From assembly GCF_040802235.1 (NCBI RefSeq), contig NC_133167.1:17166501-17230500 (forward strand): a stretch of DNA of 64,000 bases, read 5' to 3'. The notes below the pieces were generated by a model that saw only the letters and a program-made list of their open reading frames with translations, did not search any database and was not told the DNA's origin. This DNA is from Manis javanica. Taxonomy: Eukaryota > Chordata > Mammalia > Pholidota > Manidae. Below, piece after piece: positions 22,450-33,239 of the stretch; position 1 is the first letter of the stretch, and every line of letters starts with the position of its first letter. Position numbers and translations under genes: made by a program.

Positions 22450-24258
22450 TTTTTTTTTTTGAGAGGGCATCTCTCATATTTATTGATCAACTGGTTGTTA
22501 ACAACAATAAAATTCTGTCTAGGGGACTCAATGCACAGTCATTAATCAACCCCAAGCCTGTGTCTCAACAGTCTCCAATCTTCTGAAGCATAACAAACAA
22601 GTTCTTACATAGTGAACAAGGTCTTACATAGTGAATAAGTTCTTACATGGTGAACAGTGCAAGGGCAGTCATATCACAGAAACTTTCAGTTTTGATCACG
22701 CATCATGAACTATAAACAACCAAGTCAGATATGATTATTCGTTTGACTTTTATACTTGATTTATATGTGAATCCCACATTTCTCCCTTATTATTATTATT
22801 ATTTTTTAATAAAATGCTGAAGTGGTAGGTAGATGCAAGATAAAGGTAGAAAACATAATTTAGTGCTGTAAGAGGGCAAATGTAGATGATCAGGTCTGTG
22901 CCTATAGACTAAGTATTAATCCAAGCTAGACAAGGGCAACAAAACATCCACGGATGCAGAAGATTTCTCTCAAAACAGGGGGGGGTAAGGTTCTAAGCCT
23001 CCCCTCTATTGGTCCCTAATTTCTCTCCTGATGGCCCCCCTGTGACTGTGCCTGTCTTAGGTTGTTCCTCCCTTGAGGAATCTTACCCGTCTCTGGCTAA
23101 CCAGTCATCTTCCGGGGCCATACAGGGAAATGTAAAGTTGGTAAGTGAGAGAGAAGCAATATTCTTTGAAAAGGTTAGCTTTTTACTTCTTTGCAGATTT
23201 ATGCCCTGTGGCTTCTATGCCCAGCATTTGTCTTGAGGTATCTTTACCACTTGGAAGAATTATGATACTCGGTAATTTTCGATATGAGGCACTAATTATA
23301 TTTAAGGGTTGTAATTAGGAAGGAAGAAGAAAAGCTATAGAAGTAGCAGACAGAAGAAAATATGGGAAGATTGATTATTTCTTTGACATATCTTCTTGTA
23401 GAGTAACATAAGCATGTATAGGTTTTAAACTACTAATTAAACTGCGCACATACATTAATATAATAGGAATACAGATACATAACAAAAGCAGACCTACAAT
23501 TACCAGCCATATTCAGTGAAACCAAGAAAACCAGTTAGGTACCCTAGGCATTTGTGAAAACTTATCAATGATATGATGGATATTGTCTAACTGAATTTGA
23601 ATAGTTTGAGAAAAATCAGACAGATTAAAACAACACATTCCTGGGAACTGTTCACATCCCATGTGTTCTTTTAACAGTAGATAGTCTATAGTCGCACAAT
23701 TTTGGAGCACTGCAACTTGCACTTCTCCTAATTCTTCGGTGAGTTCCAACAGTATAGATCCAGTCAAATCTGTTGTTTTACTGTATGCACAGGCCAGCTT
23801 AGATATCTCCTTCTTCATTCCAATGGCAAGTCCAGGAACCGGTGGAATGACTGCAGCTACAACTGCAGCAGCACCAGGATCTTTGTTGAAGTTTTTTGAT
23901 ATTCATCTTCTGGAATGACTCTTCCAGAGGATGTTGATGTTGGAAGTTCTTCTTCATATCGTATCTTAATTCGTTTTCTGTGTAGCCAAATTAGGCTTTG
24001 ATCCTCTGTATAAACGCAAACAAACCCTTTGCCAACACTTTGATATGACCTTTATACCATTGTGAAGAACCTAATGGAGATCACCACACAGGAACTGCTT
24101 TTTTTTTTAAGAGAAAGGAATATTATCAGAAAAATGTACTTCCATAGCTGATCATCTGACACCCTTTGAAAGATCAAAATTAAGGATATGTAAAGCATGC
24201 ATTAATCATTGATTTGCAGTTAGTTTTATCCTATCAGGGAGTAATCCCCCTTTTCTTT
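22450..24258 (-). mobile_element. ERV 3'-end retrocopy (integrase tail, TM envelope remnant, U3-R, poly(A))
   Basis: Read on the minus strand, the element goes from GAAAGAAAAGGGGGATTAC (near 24,258) through a short A-run, a stretch resembling the integrase C-terminus (GKGFVCVYTEDQSLIWL, about 24,000-24,045), a transmembrane envelope remnant (23,513-23,860), a polypurine tract, an LTR-like block starting TGTGGG at 22,778, and a poly(A) at 22,450-22,460. The surface part of envelope is missing. The TM keeps a CX6CC motif (CEQFPGMCC), but the reading frame stops early and integrase is frameshifted, so it is dead. No U5 follows R, as expected for a copied transcript end. No clear target-site duplication was found. 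Confidence 0.8.
23513..23818 (-). pseudogene. Retroviral transmembrane envelope remnant (101-codon open stretch)
   Basis: The reading shows an alanine-rich hydrophobic stretch just upstream (fusion-peptide-like, about 23,830-23,875), a heptad-like region, LQN before the conserved segment, CX6CC, NLSD, and a tryptophan-rich stretch (PNWFSWFH) before a stop that removes most of the membrane anchor. CX6CC is typical of gamma/type-D style envelopes. Surface subunit absent; not a functional protein. Confidence 0.75.
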
Positions 24259-25084
24259 CTCAAAGTCTTTTCAATGGAGTCACTGGTGACACCTAAATAT
24301 GAACTAGCCACCCAGCACCCTCCACTCTAACCTGCTAATGACTCTGCAAACTCTGGCTTAAGGGAAGGTCAAGGAAGATGACAAACACAGAGCCTGGCAG
24401 ATGAACTTCAACAGAACTTTCTCAGGGACCCATCAACACACAATGTGGGGGAAGGTCTCCAATTTTTAGGGGTGATTTGTTTAAACCTGATTCTATATGA
24501 AAACCTCACTGCCCAACAAAACACAAGCCTCTGTTTTGCCTTCAACTGAGAAAACAGTTGCTGTTAGCACCAAACTGAGAAAACAGGAACCTAGAGGCAG
24601 AGATAAGCACGTTAGGTTCAGAGATAAGGGAATGAGAAGACATGTGAGAATCTCAAAGTTTTCTATGACCACTGTTATTCAAGGATGAAACATGCTATCT
24701 TTTAATCTCACTGAAATCAGAAAGGATGATACTAGTCAGACATTAGGAAGTTATGCTATGTATGGGAAGAGGCCTAATGGGACAATGGATCAATCACATT
24801 CTTCACTCAACTAACTCACTTTTAGAGTCAACTAATCTTTAAAAGTCAGGGGCAGGAAATTGGCTGCAATTGCACAAAAAAGACTTCAATAAAAAAAAAA
24901 AATCCATGGAGAAGGGGCTAAGTCCCCAGGACAGGTGTTCACGCAACACAGAAACTCCCAACATGCCCTGTGGTAATACTTTCACCATGACCGTAGCAGA
25001 CCTTCACTTCCATTCACTCAATCCATCAAGTCTTTCCAGCTTCAAATATACTGAATATATGTGAATCCATCTATTCTTCTCTAT

Positions 25085-25800
25085 TTCCACCAATACTAGG
25101 TTAATTCAAGCTACTATTATCTCTTCCCTGCTGGTTCCCGCTTCTGTTCTTGCCCCTGCTTATAATCTGTTCTTTAGACAGTGGTCATGCTGCCCTTTTT
25201 AAAATGTTAAAATGTAGCTTAAAGTCATCTGATGGCTCCAAGGCCTACATGACCTCCTTTCTCTCTGACTTAACCTGAGCCATTCTTCCCCCTCACTGGG
25301 TGTGTTCCCATGTCCTGTTGTTCCCCCTGAAACACTCTGATCTCTGAATAGCCAGCTCAGTTCCCTACTCAGCATTCAGTGTATATCACCACTTTGAAGA
25401 GCCTATCTATACCCTAATATTGCACCACCTATATCACATTACTTCTTCCAGTGTCTGTTTCATTTCTCCATTATTTAAAATTATTATATACTAATATTCC
25501 TTTGTAATTGCCTAAAGAAACAGTGGAAGGATAGCAGGAACAGATTTGTTGAAAAAGGTTGTCGAAGGGGTGTGAGACTTATCTGTGTATACCTTTTTCT
25601 ATCATTGTAATTTCTGAGCTATATAAGTGAATCACCCAGTCAAAAACTGTATTAATTCTATTTCAAAATAAAAACTTCAATTATGTATGGATTCCTTTCC
25701 TATTTGTCTATCTTCTTTCCCAGAATGAAAGTTCCTCAAGAACTGGGATCTTGTTCACACAGTGAATGCCTCGCTCTGGAAAAGTAATCAGGGCTCATTA
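25085..25800 (+). repeat. L2-like LINE 3' region
   Basis: TGGCTCCAAGGCCTACATGA..., CTGTGTTCCCATG-type text and the ending AAAGTTCCTCAAGAACTGGGATCTTG...CAGTGAATGC...TTAAATATTTGC match the degenerate 3' part of L2. More L2-like text continues in pieces to about 27,000. Confidence 0.55.
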
Positions 25801-26534
25801 AATATTTGCTTAATAAACAGACGTATCTACAACAGGCACATCAGGCAGGGCATAAACTGGGCCCCTTCAGATCCAACAGGCATTCATCTCCTTCCACCAT
25901 CTCCTCGTTGCCACTTCTCTACTCAGTGTAAGAACGCCGCCACAGCCACACCCATCTCCATCAACAGTGCCTTTTCCTCCTGCTGAGCCCCCTCCAAAGC
26001 CCCCCCACAGCTACTCTTTTATCCTCTCTCCCACTTCAAACCAATTCCCCACATCAAACAGTTTCAACTATTATCAGCAGAATAGTCACTTTTCAGGCCT
26101 GACCTCTCTCACTTTTCATGTTCTCATCACATTTCATGTCTGTCCCACCTTTTTCACACACATGACCAACGACTTCAATCTAGTTTATCAAACGAGATCT
26201 GCACTCCTGACTTTTCAATTCTTTCAGTGGAACCTTCTTTCCTCAGTCACCTAAGAGGAAAATATAAGTTACCTCTGACTTCTTCCTTCCCCTTCTTCTT
26301 CAAAGCCAAACCAGTCACAAAACTTATGAGATCCTTTCTTCACAGCATGCTTCCTCCTTTATTGTCACCAACTCCCCAAGTCTGGACTATTGCAACAGTA
26401 CCCAAACTGAAGTTTGTGTTTCCAGGGTCTGCCCTTCCTAGCTGTATCCTGCAGGCAAACTCCTGGTTAACCTAGCTCAAACATTACTTGATCAGGTTAC
26501 TCCTTTTTCACAATTGTTCCATGAGTCCTTGCTA

Positions 26535-26690
26535 AGTATCACAGTAGTCCACCAATCACCTGCATCAGAATAACCTGGCGTGAGATTCCCATGCCTCACC
26601 TTCAGAAAGGATTCAGTGGTTCTGGGGTGGGGCCAGGAATCTGCATTTAAAACAAGCATTCCAGGTGATTCTCACATGAGTCAATCAGTA
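26535..26690 (+). mobile_element. MER5-like hAT element
   Basis: CAGTAGTCCACCAATCACCTGCATCAGAATAACCTGG...CCCATGCCTCACC...GGAATCTGCATTTAAAACAA...CCAGGTGATTCTCA follows the order of MER5-type elements. Confidence 0.65.
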
Positions 26691-28366
26691 AAATTCAGAT
26701 TTCTTGACTTGTGTTGAAAGACCCCCATATTCTGGCTTCAGTAATTTTTTTAGGGCTTATTCCCATTTCTGTTGGGAATAAGAACTCTGCTATATGAATT
26801 GTACTAGCCTTAATACCAATCAATCTCCTGGAGCAACCTTTCAAACCTGTCTGTAGGCCTTTACTCCACTAAACATCTTCTTTCTGAATTCCTCACGTTT
26901 TATTTACCTTTTCCAGACCCAGCTTAAGCCCACCCTCCCCATGAACATCTGCTGTGCATTTATTCCTCTGATTTTTTACCACCATTCTCTTTTTACATGG
27001 ATATGTCTCATAAACCCCATGATGGTTTTTATGGGGAGTCCCTGTGTATCTATAACAGACAAATAAAGAGTTAATCTGGTAGAAGGGGGAAGATCATTGT
27101 CCCAGTTTGGCCAACTCCTCAGCAACACTGCTCAAGTCTCCTCTGCCAACCCCATCATGGGCCACAAAGGCTCCCTAGAACAAAGTTTAAAAAACAATTG
27201 ACTTGGGAGTGATGAATATGCTCCATGTTGGTTATACCTCCATAAAGCTATTAAAAATACTATCTTCCCCTCCCCCCTCAAAAGGAACTGATTAAAGGGA
27301 TAAGAAAGGAGGGTAAAGATCTGCAAAGCATTTTAAAAATTAAAAGAATGGTCTCAAACATCCCTTTCTTTCAATATGCATGGCTGGGTCACAGCCCAGT
27401 CCTTAGTGCCTCCCCACATCCCCTCCCCAAGTGGAGGACCGGTGCAGTAGAACTCTGACTGACAACCTTAGCTCCAGCCTCTCCTCTTCTACAGCATCCA
27501 GTCTCAGGAATCTCAACATCCTGCTTTGTCATCTTTATACATCATTCAGAAACTGCCTATCTTGTTCTGCCTTCCACTCTTTGTGGGGTAATTGTGCTGC
27601 AAGTTTTCACCTTAAATAAGAGTGAATGACAAGCAGCCTGTGCTAGAAAATCTATGGCTGTTGTCTCAAATCATCAAGTCTCCAGGGGCCAGGCCCAGAC
27701 CAAATTGGACAAGAATATCTATTTCTACAGAAAGCAATTATTCATTACCCACTAATTAAATCACTCTCCTCATTACAGGAACGTGTGTGTGGCTCTTGGG
27801 ACCTGCAGTTTCCTTTTCCTCCTCCTCTAGGTGTTTCCCTAGGTCACCAGGGGAACTCAGGACATCAGAAATGGTTCAGTCTACAATTTGAAAGACCTCT
27901 GATGAGATTATGTTAATGGCTCAGTAGTGATGTTAGAAGATAGAACTGACTCACATGGGACCAAACAGAATGGGGAGGAAAGTAGGAATCAGACTTATTT
28001 TCTCTTATGAGATAAATCCCAAGCTATGTCTCCATAAAGAAAGTTGGAGGACCAATGAACTTCTTAAAGCCCTGCCAAAAAAAGAAGGCCAATACCTCAA
28101 TCCTAATGAGAAGGGAGCATCAGTACTGCAAGTTAAGATACGCAGCGCTTGAAGAACACAGGGCAAAAGAATTAACGAATATGAGGTGAAAACACACTTT
28201 ACAGCAGCTAGAGCTGAGGGTGGTAAATTATACATTATGGAAAAGTGGAAACAGTTAAAGGTTTAACATAATTAGGTGACTAGCTCTCCTGAAGCCTTGA
28301 CTTCTATCAGCTTCAGAAAGACATCTCTCTACTCCACCTCAGGTGAGGTCTAGAGAAGGGCTCTAG

Positions 28367-29696
28367 TTTGATCCTCAAAGTAGTCCACAGACCCTGAGGA
28401 AACCATGAAACCCTTTCAGAAGTTCCACTAGATGAAACTATTTTCACAACAAAACTAAGCTATGATTTGCCTTTGTAACTGTGCTGGCCTTTCCTCTGAT
28501 GGTGCAAAAGCAATGGTGGGTCAACCTCCTGGTGCCTGAGGAGGAACTGAGACAATGGCACCAAGTTAGATCCTTCAGCACCACACACTTCTTTGCCGCA
28601 GTGAAAGAATAAGTGCCAGCTTTATTCTACAATGTTCTTGATGCAGTAAAAATTATATTAAATCTTATTCTTTGAGTGTATCTTTTTAATATTCTGTGTG
28701 ACAAAATGAGAAATACATCACTTATGCAGCAAACAGAAGATGATGGTTGTTTCTAAGTAAGCACTTGTGTGAGTGAATTGCCACATTTTTTCTGTGGAAC
28801 ACTATGTCTACTTGAAAGAATGAATGATATACAACTGATGGGTTATACAGTCTTTGGTATTTGGCAGACATTTTCTAGAAAACAGAACAAAGTGAGCCTA
28901 CCACTTCAAAGAAAACAACTGACAGTATTTGTTGCCGATTATAAAATTTGAGCTTCTAAGAAAGAACATCAGAATTTTGGCAAAATTGTTCCTGCCACCA
29001 TGATCTTGAAAGCTTCCCAATACTTAACAATTTTTTCTGATAAGGTGGTGGTAATATGTATATGACTCTTTGATACTGTTAATAAAATGTGCCAACATTT
29101 GGAAGATCTGTGTAACTCAGTGAACCCAGTAGGGATCACACAATGTTACAGAATAATTCATGGGTAAAAGATCTGATCAAAGTGAGAGACAAACCAATGG
29201 ACTGCTTTGCAACAATATATCAAAAGTTCACCGGTATCATTTCAGGTTCTACACTGCAACTAACCTTCACAAAAACCCAACTTTGGTGTAGCACCAAAGA
29301 AGAACACCACAATTATCTGAAAAGGCTATAGAAATAATCCCTTTTCCAAATAATTCAGTGTGGATTTTCTTCATAATTCAACCAAAATAACACATCATAA
29401 CCGACTGAATGTAGAAACAGATACAAAAATCCAGCTGTCTCCTATTAAGTCGGACATTAAAGAGACTTGCACAAACAATGCCATTCTTCTCACTAATCTT
29501 TTTGAATAGCATTTTTTCAGTAAAAAAAAAGCTATTTATGTTAACTTATTATTTCTAAATGAATTAATAAATATTTCAATTTCTAATATCATAAGTAGCA
29601 AGATAGAAGATCCCACCTTAAAAAATATATTGAAGACCCCAAAGAGCTTTTAAAGTGCACAATCAAGTCCTGAGACCAAAAAGTCTGAACACCTCT
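28367..29696 (+). mobile_element. hAT DNA transposon remnant with decayed transposase
   Basis: A 1.33-kb block is bounded by GCTCTAG on both sides (28,360-28,366 and 29,697-29,703), which is seven of the eight bases of a hAT target-site duplication. Both ends resemble inverted TIRs (TTTGATCCTCAAAGTAG..., and TTCAGACTTTTTGGTCTCAG when the right end is read backwards). Inside are broken transposase pieces: QRKQLTVFVADYKI near 28,910, and WVKDLIKVRDKPMDC with STLQLTF near 29,160-29,270, resembling the hAT C-terminal dimerisation region. Not functional. Confidence 0.75.
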
Positions 29697-29703
29697 GCTC
29701 TAG

Positions 29704-30505
29704 AACACCATTGTCTGTCCAAGATACCTATGAGGGTTCCTTAGGACAAGGTCCTTTGTATATGTCAGGGCCGAAGAGAAATTAGCACTCTCAGTATTTG
29801 TTCCAAAATGCCAGGTCTGGCTTCCCAGGTCCGCCAAAAGAAGAGTGAGAAGTCCAGGGCATTAAAGAAAAATTTTTCCTGCATTTCACTGACAGATCAA
29901 AGTATCTGATCCAACGCTAAAATCCAGGGAGTCTATAATTAGATAATCCCAAAATTATACAGGAACTCTAGTGAGGAAGCTAAACTCAACCACAGATCAT
30001 GAGTGTCAGATCCTAAAGTTAAGGCTTTCTTAACCCTCTACATTCCCATTGCATTGACCATAAAGTCCTCATCATCTGTAGCCTGGTCTCTAGTTTCCTC
30101 ACTGGCTCCCTATCTCCAGTCTAGAATTCTTTCCATTCAACGTACACACTTCCACTACAGTCATTTCAAACACACATCTGGTGTTATTTTCCCGCTAATT
30201 ATCTTTCCATGGTTTTCCTGCAACATTCTCTTCAAATGGTTTTAATCATATATCCCCAAAATAAGTTGTACAACTATGTTAGAAGTTTAATTCTAAACTT
30301 TTTCATTACGAGCTTAAACAAACTTATTCTTTTGTTGTAAGGAGGTATAAAACTAAATGTTTTATAAAAAGAACTAAGGATTAACTGGAATTGGAATAAA
30401 AATTCCAAGGATTTGATAAATGTTTTAACTATCTGATAACACACACTTAAACTAAAAACCAATCTTTAAAAAAAAATTAATGCAAGTTTTATCCAATATA
30501 GCTTT
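29704..30505. other. TTLL4 intron 1, unassigned DNA
   Basis: No gene, RNA or clear repeat family is recognised. The stretch becomes A/T-rich toward the LINE-1 insertion point. Confidence 0.5.
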
Positions 30506-30521
30506 AAAAACCCATGGTTTT
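30506..30521 (+). repeat. Target-site duplication, left copy
   Basis: AAAAACCCATGGTTTT is repeated exactly at 39,555-39,570 just after the final poly(A). The two copies bracket the whole 9-kb insertion, so everything between them arrived as one target-primed event. Confidence 0.93.
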
Positions 30522-32147
30522 GGGGGCGGAGCCAAGATGGCGGCGTGAGTAGAGCAGTGGAAATCTCCTCCCAAAAACACATAGAGCTATGAAAATATAA
30601 CAAAGAAAAATCTTCCTAAAATAGAGACCACAGGACACAGGACAACATCCAGACCACATCCACACCTGCAAGAACCCAGCACCTTGTGAAGGGGGTAAGA
30701 TACAAGCCCCGGCCCGGCGGGACCCGAGCGCCCCTCCCCCCGGCTCCCGGCGGGTGGAGAGAAACCGGAGCGGTTTTTTTTTTTTTTGGCGAGCGCTTTC
30801 TAGAAGCCTTAGAGGGACGGGCCCCCGTTGCTGGGGAGGCAGGGTGGCGGGACCGGTGAGGAGGTGCCTGGGAACGGCGCCGGAGGACAAAGAATATCCC
30901 GCGTTTCTCCCTGCGAAACCTGGGGGCGGGTGCCTGAGACCGGTGCCTGAGGACGGAGGAGGTCGCGCGTTTTTCCCCTTTTTTTTTTTTTTTCTCTTTT
31001 TGGCGAGCGCTTTTTGGAAGCCTTGAAGGGACGGGGACCCCAGTGCTAGGGAGGCACGGTGGCGGGACTGGTGAGTGGGTGGCTGGGACCAGCGCTGAGG
31101 ACAAAGAATATCCCCCGTTTTTCCCTGCGGGACCGGTGGGCGGGTGCCTGAGACCGGCACTTGAGGACAGAGGAAATCGCGCGTTTTTCCCCTTTTTTTT
31201 TCTCTTTTCTGCGAGTGCTTTTTGGAAGCCTAAAAGGGACAGGGACCCCGGTGCTAGGGAGGCAGGGCGGCGGGACTGGTGAGCGGGTGCCTGGGACCGG
31301 CACCTGAGGACAAAGAATATCCCGCGTTTTTCCCTGTGGGACCGGTGGGTGGGTGCCTGAGACCGGCACCTGAGGACGGAAGAAATCGCGCGTTTTTCCC
31401 CTTTTTTTCTCTCTTTTTGGCGAGTGCTTTTTGGAAGCCTTGAAGGGACAGGGACCCCGGTGCTAGGGAGGCAGGGCGGCGGGACTGGTGAGCGGGTGTC
31501 TGGGACCAGTGCCTGAGGACAAAGAATATCGAGCGTTCCTTCCCTGCGGGACCAGTGGGTGGGTGCTTTTTGGAAGCCTTGAAAGGACAGGGACCCTGGT
31601 GCTAGGGAGACAGGGCAGCAGGACCAGAGAGCGAGTGCCTGGGACCGGCACCTGAGGACAAAAAAAAAAAAAAAAAAAAATCGCTTGCTTTTTCCTTTTT
31701 TTTTTTTTTTTTTTTTCCCATTCTCTCTGTTCCCTCTCTCATTGTTGCTTGTTGTTTTGGTTTGGAGAGTGCTTTTTGGAAGTCTTAAAGGGGCAGGACA
31801 GGTCACTTAGACCAGAGGCAGGGAATCTGGGGATCTCTGGGCACTCTAACCCCCTGGGCAGCAGGGAGCACAGAGGCCCCTTACGGAGATAAATAGCCTC
31901 CTGGCCGCTCCCCCTCCAACGGGGCTCCACCATTTTGGAGGAACAGCCCCAGCCAGGCCAAGCCCACAGCAACAGCGGAGATAAACCCCAAAGCAACTGG
32001 GCAGGAAGCAGAAGCCCTGTCTGCGCACAGCTGCCCCGCACAAGCCACTAGAGGTCGCTATTCTCCCAGGAAAAGGCCACAAACCAACAAGAAGGGAAGC
32101 TCTTCCAGCAGTCACTTGTACCAGCTCTGCACACTATCTCTATCACC
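30522..32147 (+). promoter_or_regulatory. LINE-1 5'UTR / internal promoter with about five roughly 210-bp tandem units
   Basis: The element starts GGGGGCGGAGCCAAGATGGC. CCAAGATGGCGG at 30,532-30,543 fits a YY1 site, placed as in other mammalian L1 promoters. From about 30,770 a GC-rich unit recurs, marked by GGGAC(A/G)GG...GTGCTAGGGAGGCA at 30,814, 31,028, 31,236, 31,445 and 31,584 (spacing 214, 208, 209, 139). Each unit has T-rich and CG-rich parts. This resembles the monomer arrays of rodent L1 promoters but lies inside the 5'UTR, after a unique first 250 bp. Confidence 0.85.
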
Positions 32148-33071
32148 ATGAAAAGGCAAAACTACAGGCAGACAAAGATCACAGAGACAACACCTGAGAA
32201 GGAGACAGACCTAACTAGTCCTCCTGAAAAAGAATTCAAAATAAAAATCATGAACATGCTGACAGAGATGCAGAAAAAAATGCAAGAGCAAGGGGATGAG
32301 ATGCAGAGAAAAATGCAAGAGCAGTGGGATGAGATGCAGAGAAAAATGCAAGAGCAGTGGGATGAAGTCCGGAAGGAGATCACAGATGTCAGGAAAGAGA
32401 TCACAGAAGTGAAACAATCCCTGGAAGGATTTATAAGCAGAATGGATAAGATGCAAGAGGCCATTGAAGGAATAGAAGCCAGAGAACAGGAACGTATAGA
32501 AGCTGACATAGAGAGAGATAAAAGGATCTCCAGGAATGAAACAACACTAAGAGAAATATGTGACCAATACAAAAGGAAAAACATTCGTATTATAGGGATA
32601 CCAGAAGAGGAAGAAAGAGGAAAAGGGATAGAAAGTGTCTTTGAAGAAATAATTGCTGAAAACTTCCCCAAACTGGGGGAGGAAATAATCGAACAGACCA
32701 TGGAATTATACAGAACCCCCAACAGAAAGGATCCAAGGAGGACAACACCAAGACACATAATAATTAAAATGGCAAGGATCAAGGACAAGGAAAGAGTTTT
32801 AAAGGCAGCTAGAGAGAAAAAGGTCACCTATAAAGGAAAACCAATCAGGCTAACATCAGACTTCTCAACAGAAACCCTACAGGCCAGAAGAGAATGGCAT
32901 GATATACTTAATGCAATGAAACAGAAGGGCCTTGAACCAAGGATACTGTATCCAGCACGACTATCATTTAAATATGATGGTGTGATCAAACAATTCCCAG
33001 ACAAGCAAAAGCTGAGGGAATTTGCTTCCCACAAACCACCTCTACAGGGCATCCTACAGGGACTGCTCTAG
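32148..33071 (+). CDS. LINE-1 ORF1 protein (307 aa, intact)
   Basis: ORF1p is a trimeric RNA-binding chaperone that coats L1 RNA (known of the family). Visible parts: a charged N-terminus (1-38), a long coiled coil (about 39-125), an RRM-like core (about 145-245, IRIIGIPEEEERGKGIESVF), and a C-terminal domain (about 245-307, SDFSTETLQARREWHDILNA, LEPRILYPARLSFKYDG). Within the coiled coil is an 11-residue tandem repeat (EMQRKMQEQWD and variants) at 32,265-32,363; the second and third 33-bp copies are identical. No stop or frameshift. The start fits the usual ORF1 N-terminus MKRQNY. Confidence 0.95.
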   Translation: MKRQNYRQTKITETTPEKETDLTSPPEKEFKIKIMNMLTEMQKKMQEQGDEMQRKMQEQWDEMQRKMQEQWDEVRKEITDVRKEITEVKQSLEGFISRMDKMQEAIEGIEAREQERIEADIERDKRISRNETTLREICDQYKRKNIRIIGIPEEEERGKGIESVFEEIIAENFPKLGEEIIEQTMELYRTPNRKDPRRTTPRHIIIKMARIKDKERVLKAAREKKVTYKGKPIRLTSDFSTETLQARREWHDILNAMKQKGLEPRILYPARLSFKYDGVIKQFPDKQKLREFASHKPPLQGILQGLL

Positions 33072-33239
33072 ATGGGAGCACCCCTAAAAAGAGCACAGAA
33101 CAAAACACGCAACATATGAAGAATGGAGGAGGAGGAATAAGAAGGGAAAGAAGAAAAGACTCTCCAGACAGTGTATATAACAGCTCAATAAGCGAGCTAA
33201 GTTAGGCAGTAAGATACTAAAGAAGCTAACCTGGAACCT

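Noticed and set aside
32162..32827. 221-codon open frame on the minus strand under L1 ORF1
   Set aside because: Shadow of the A-rich ORF1 coding strand; gives hydrophobic low-complexity Ser/Leu/Ile text with no domain.
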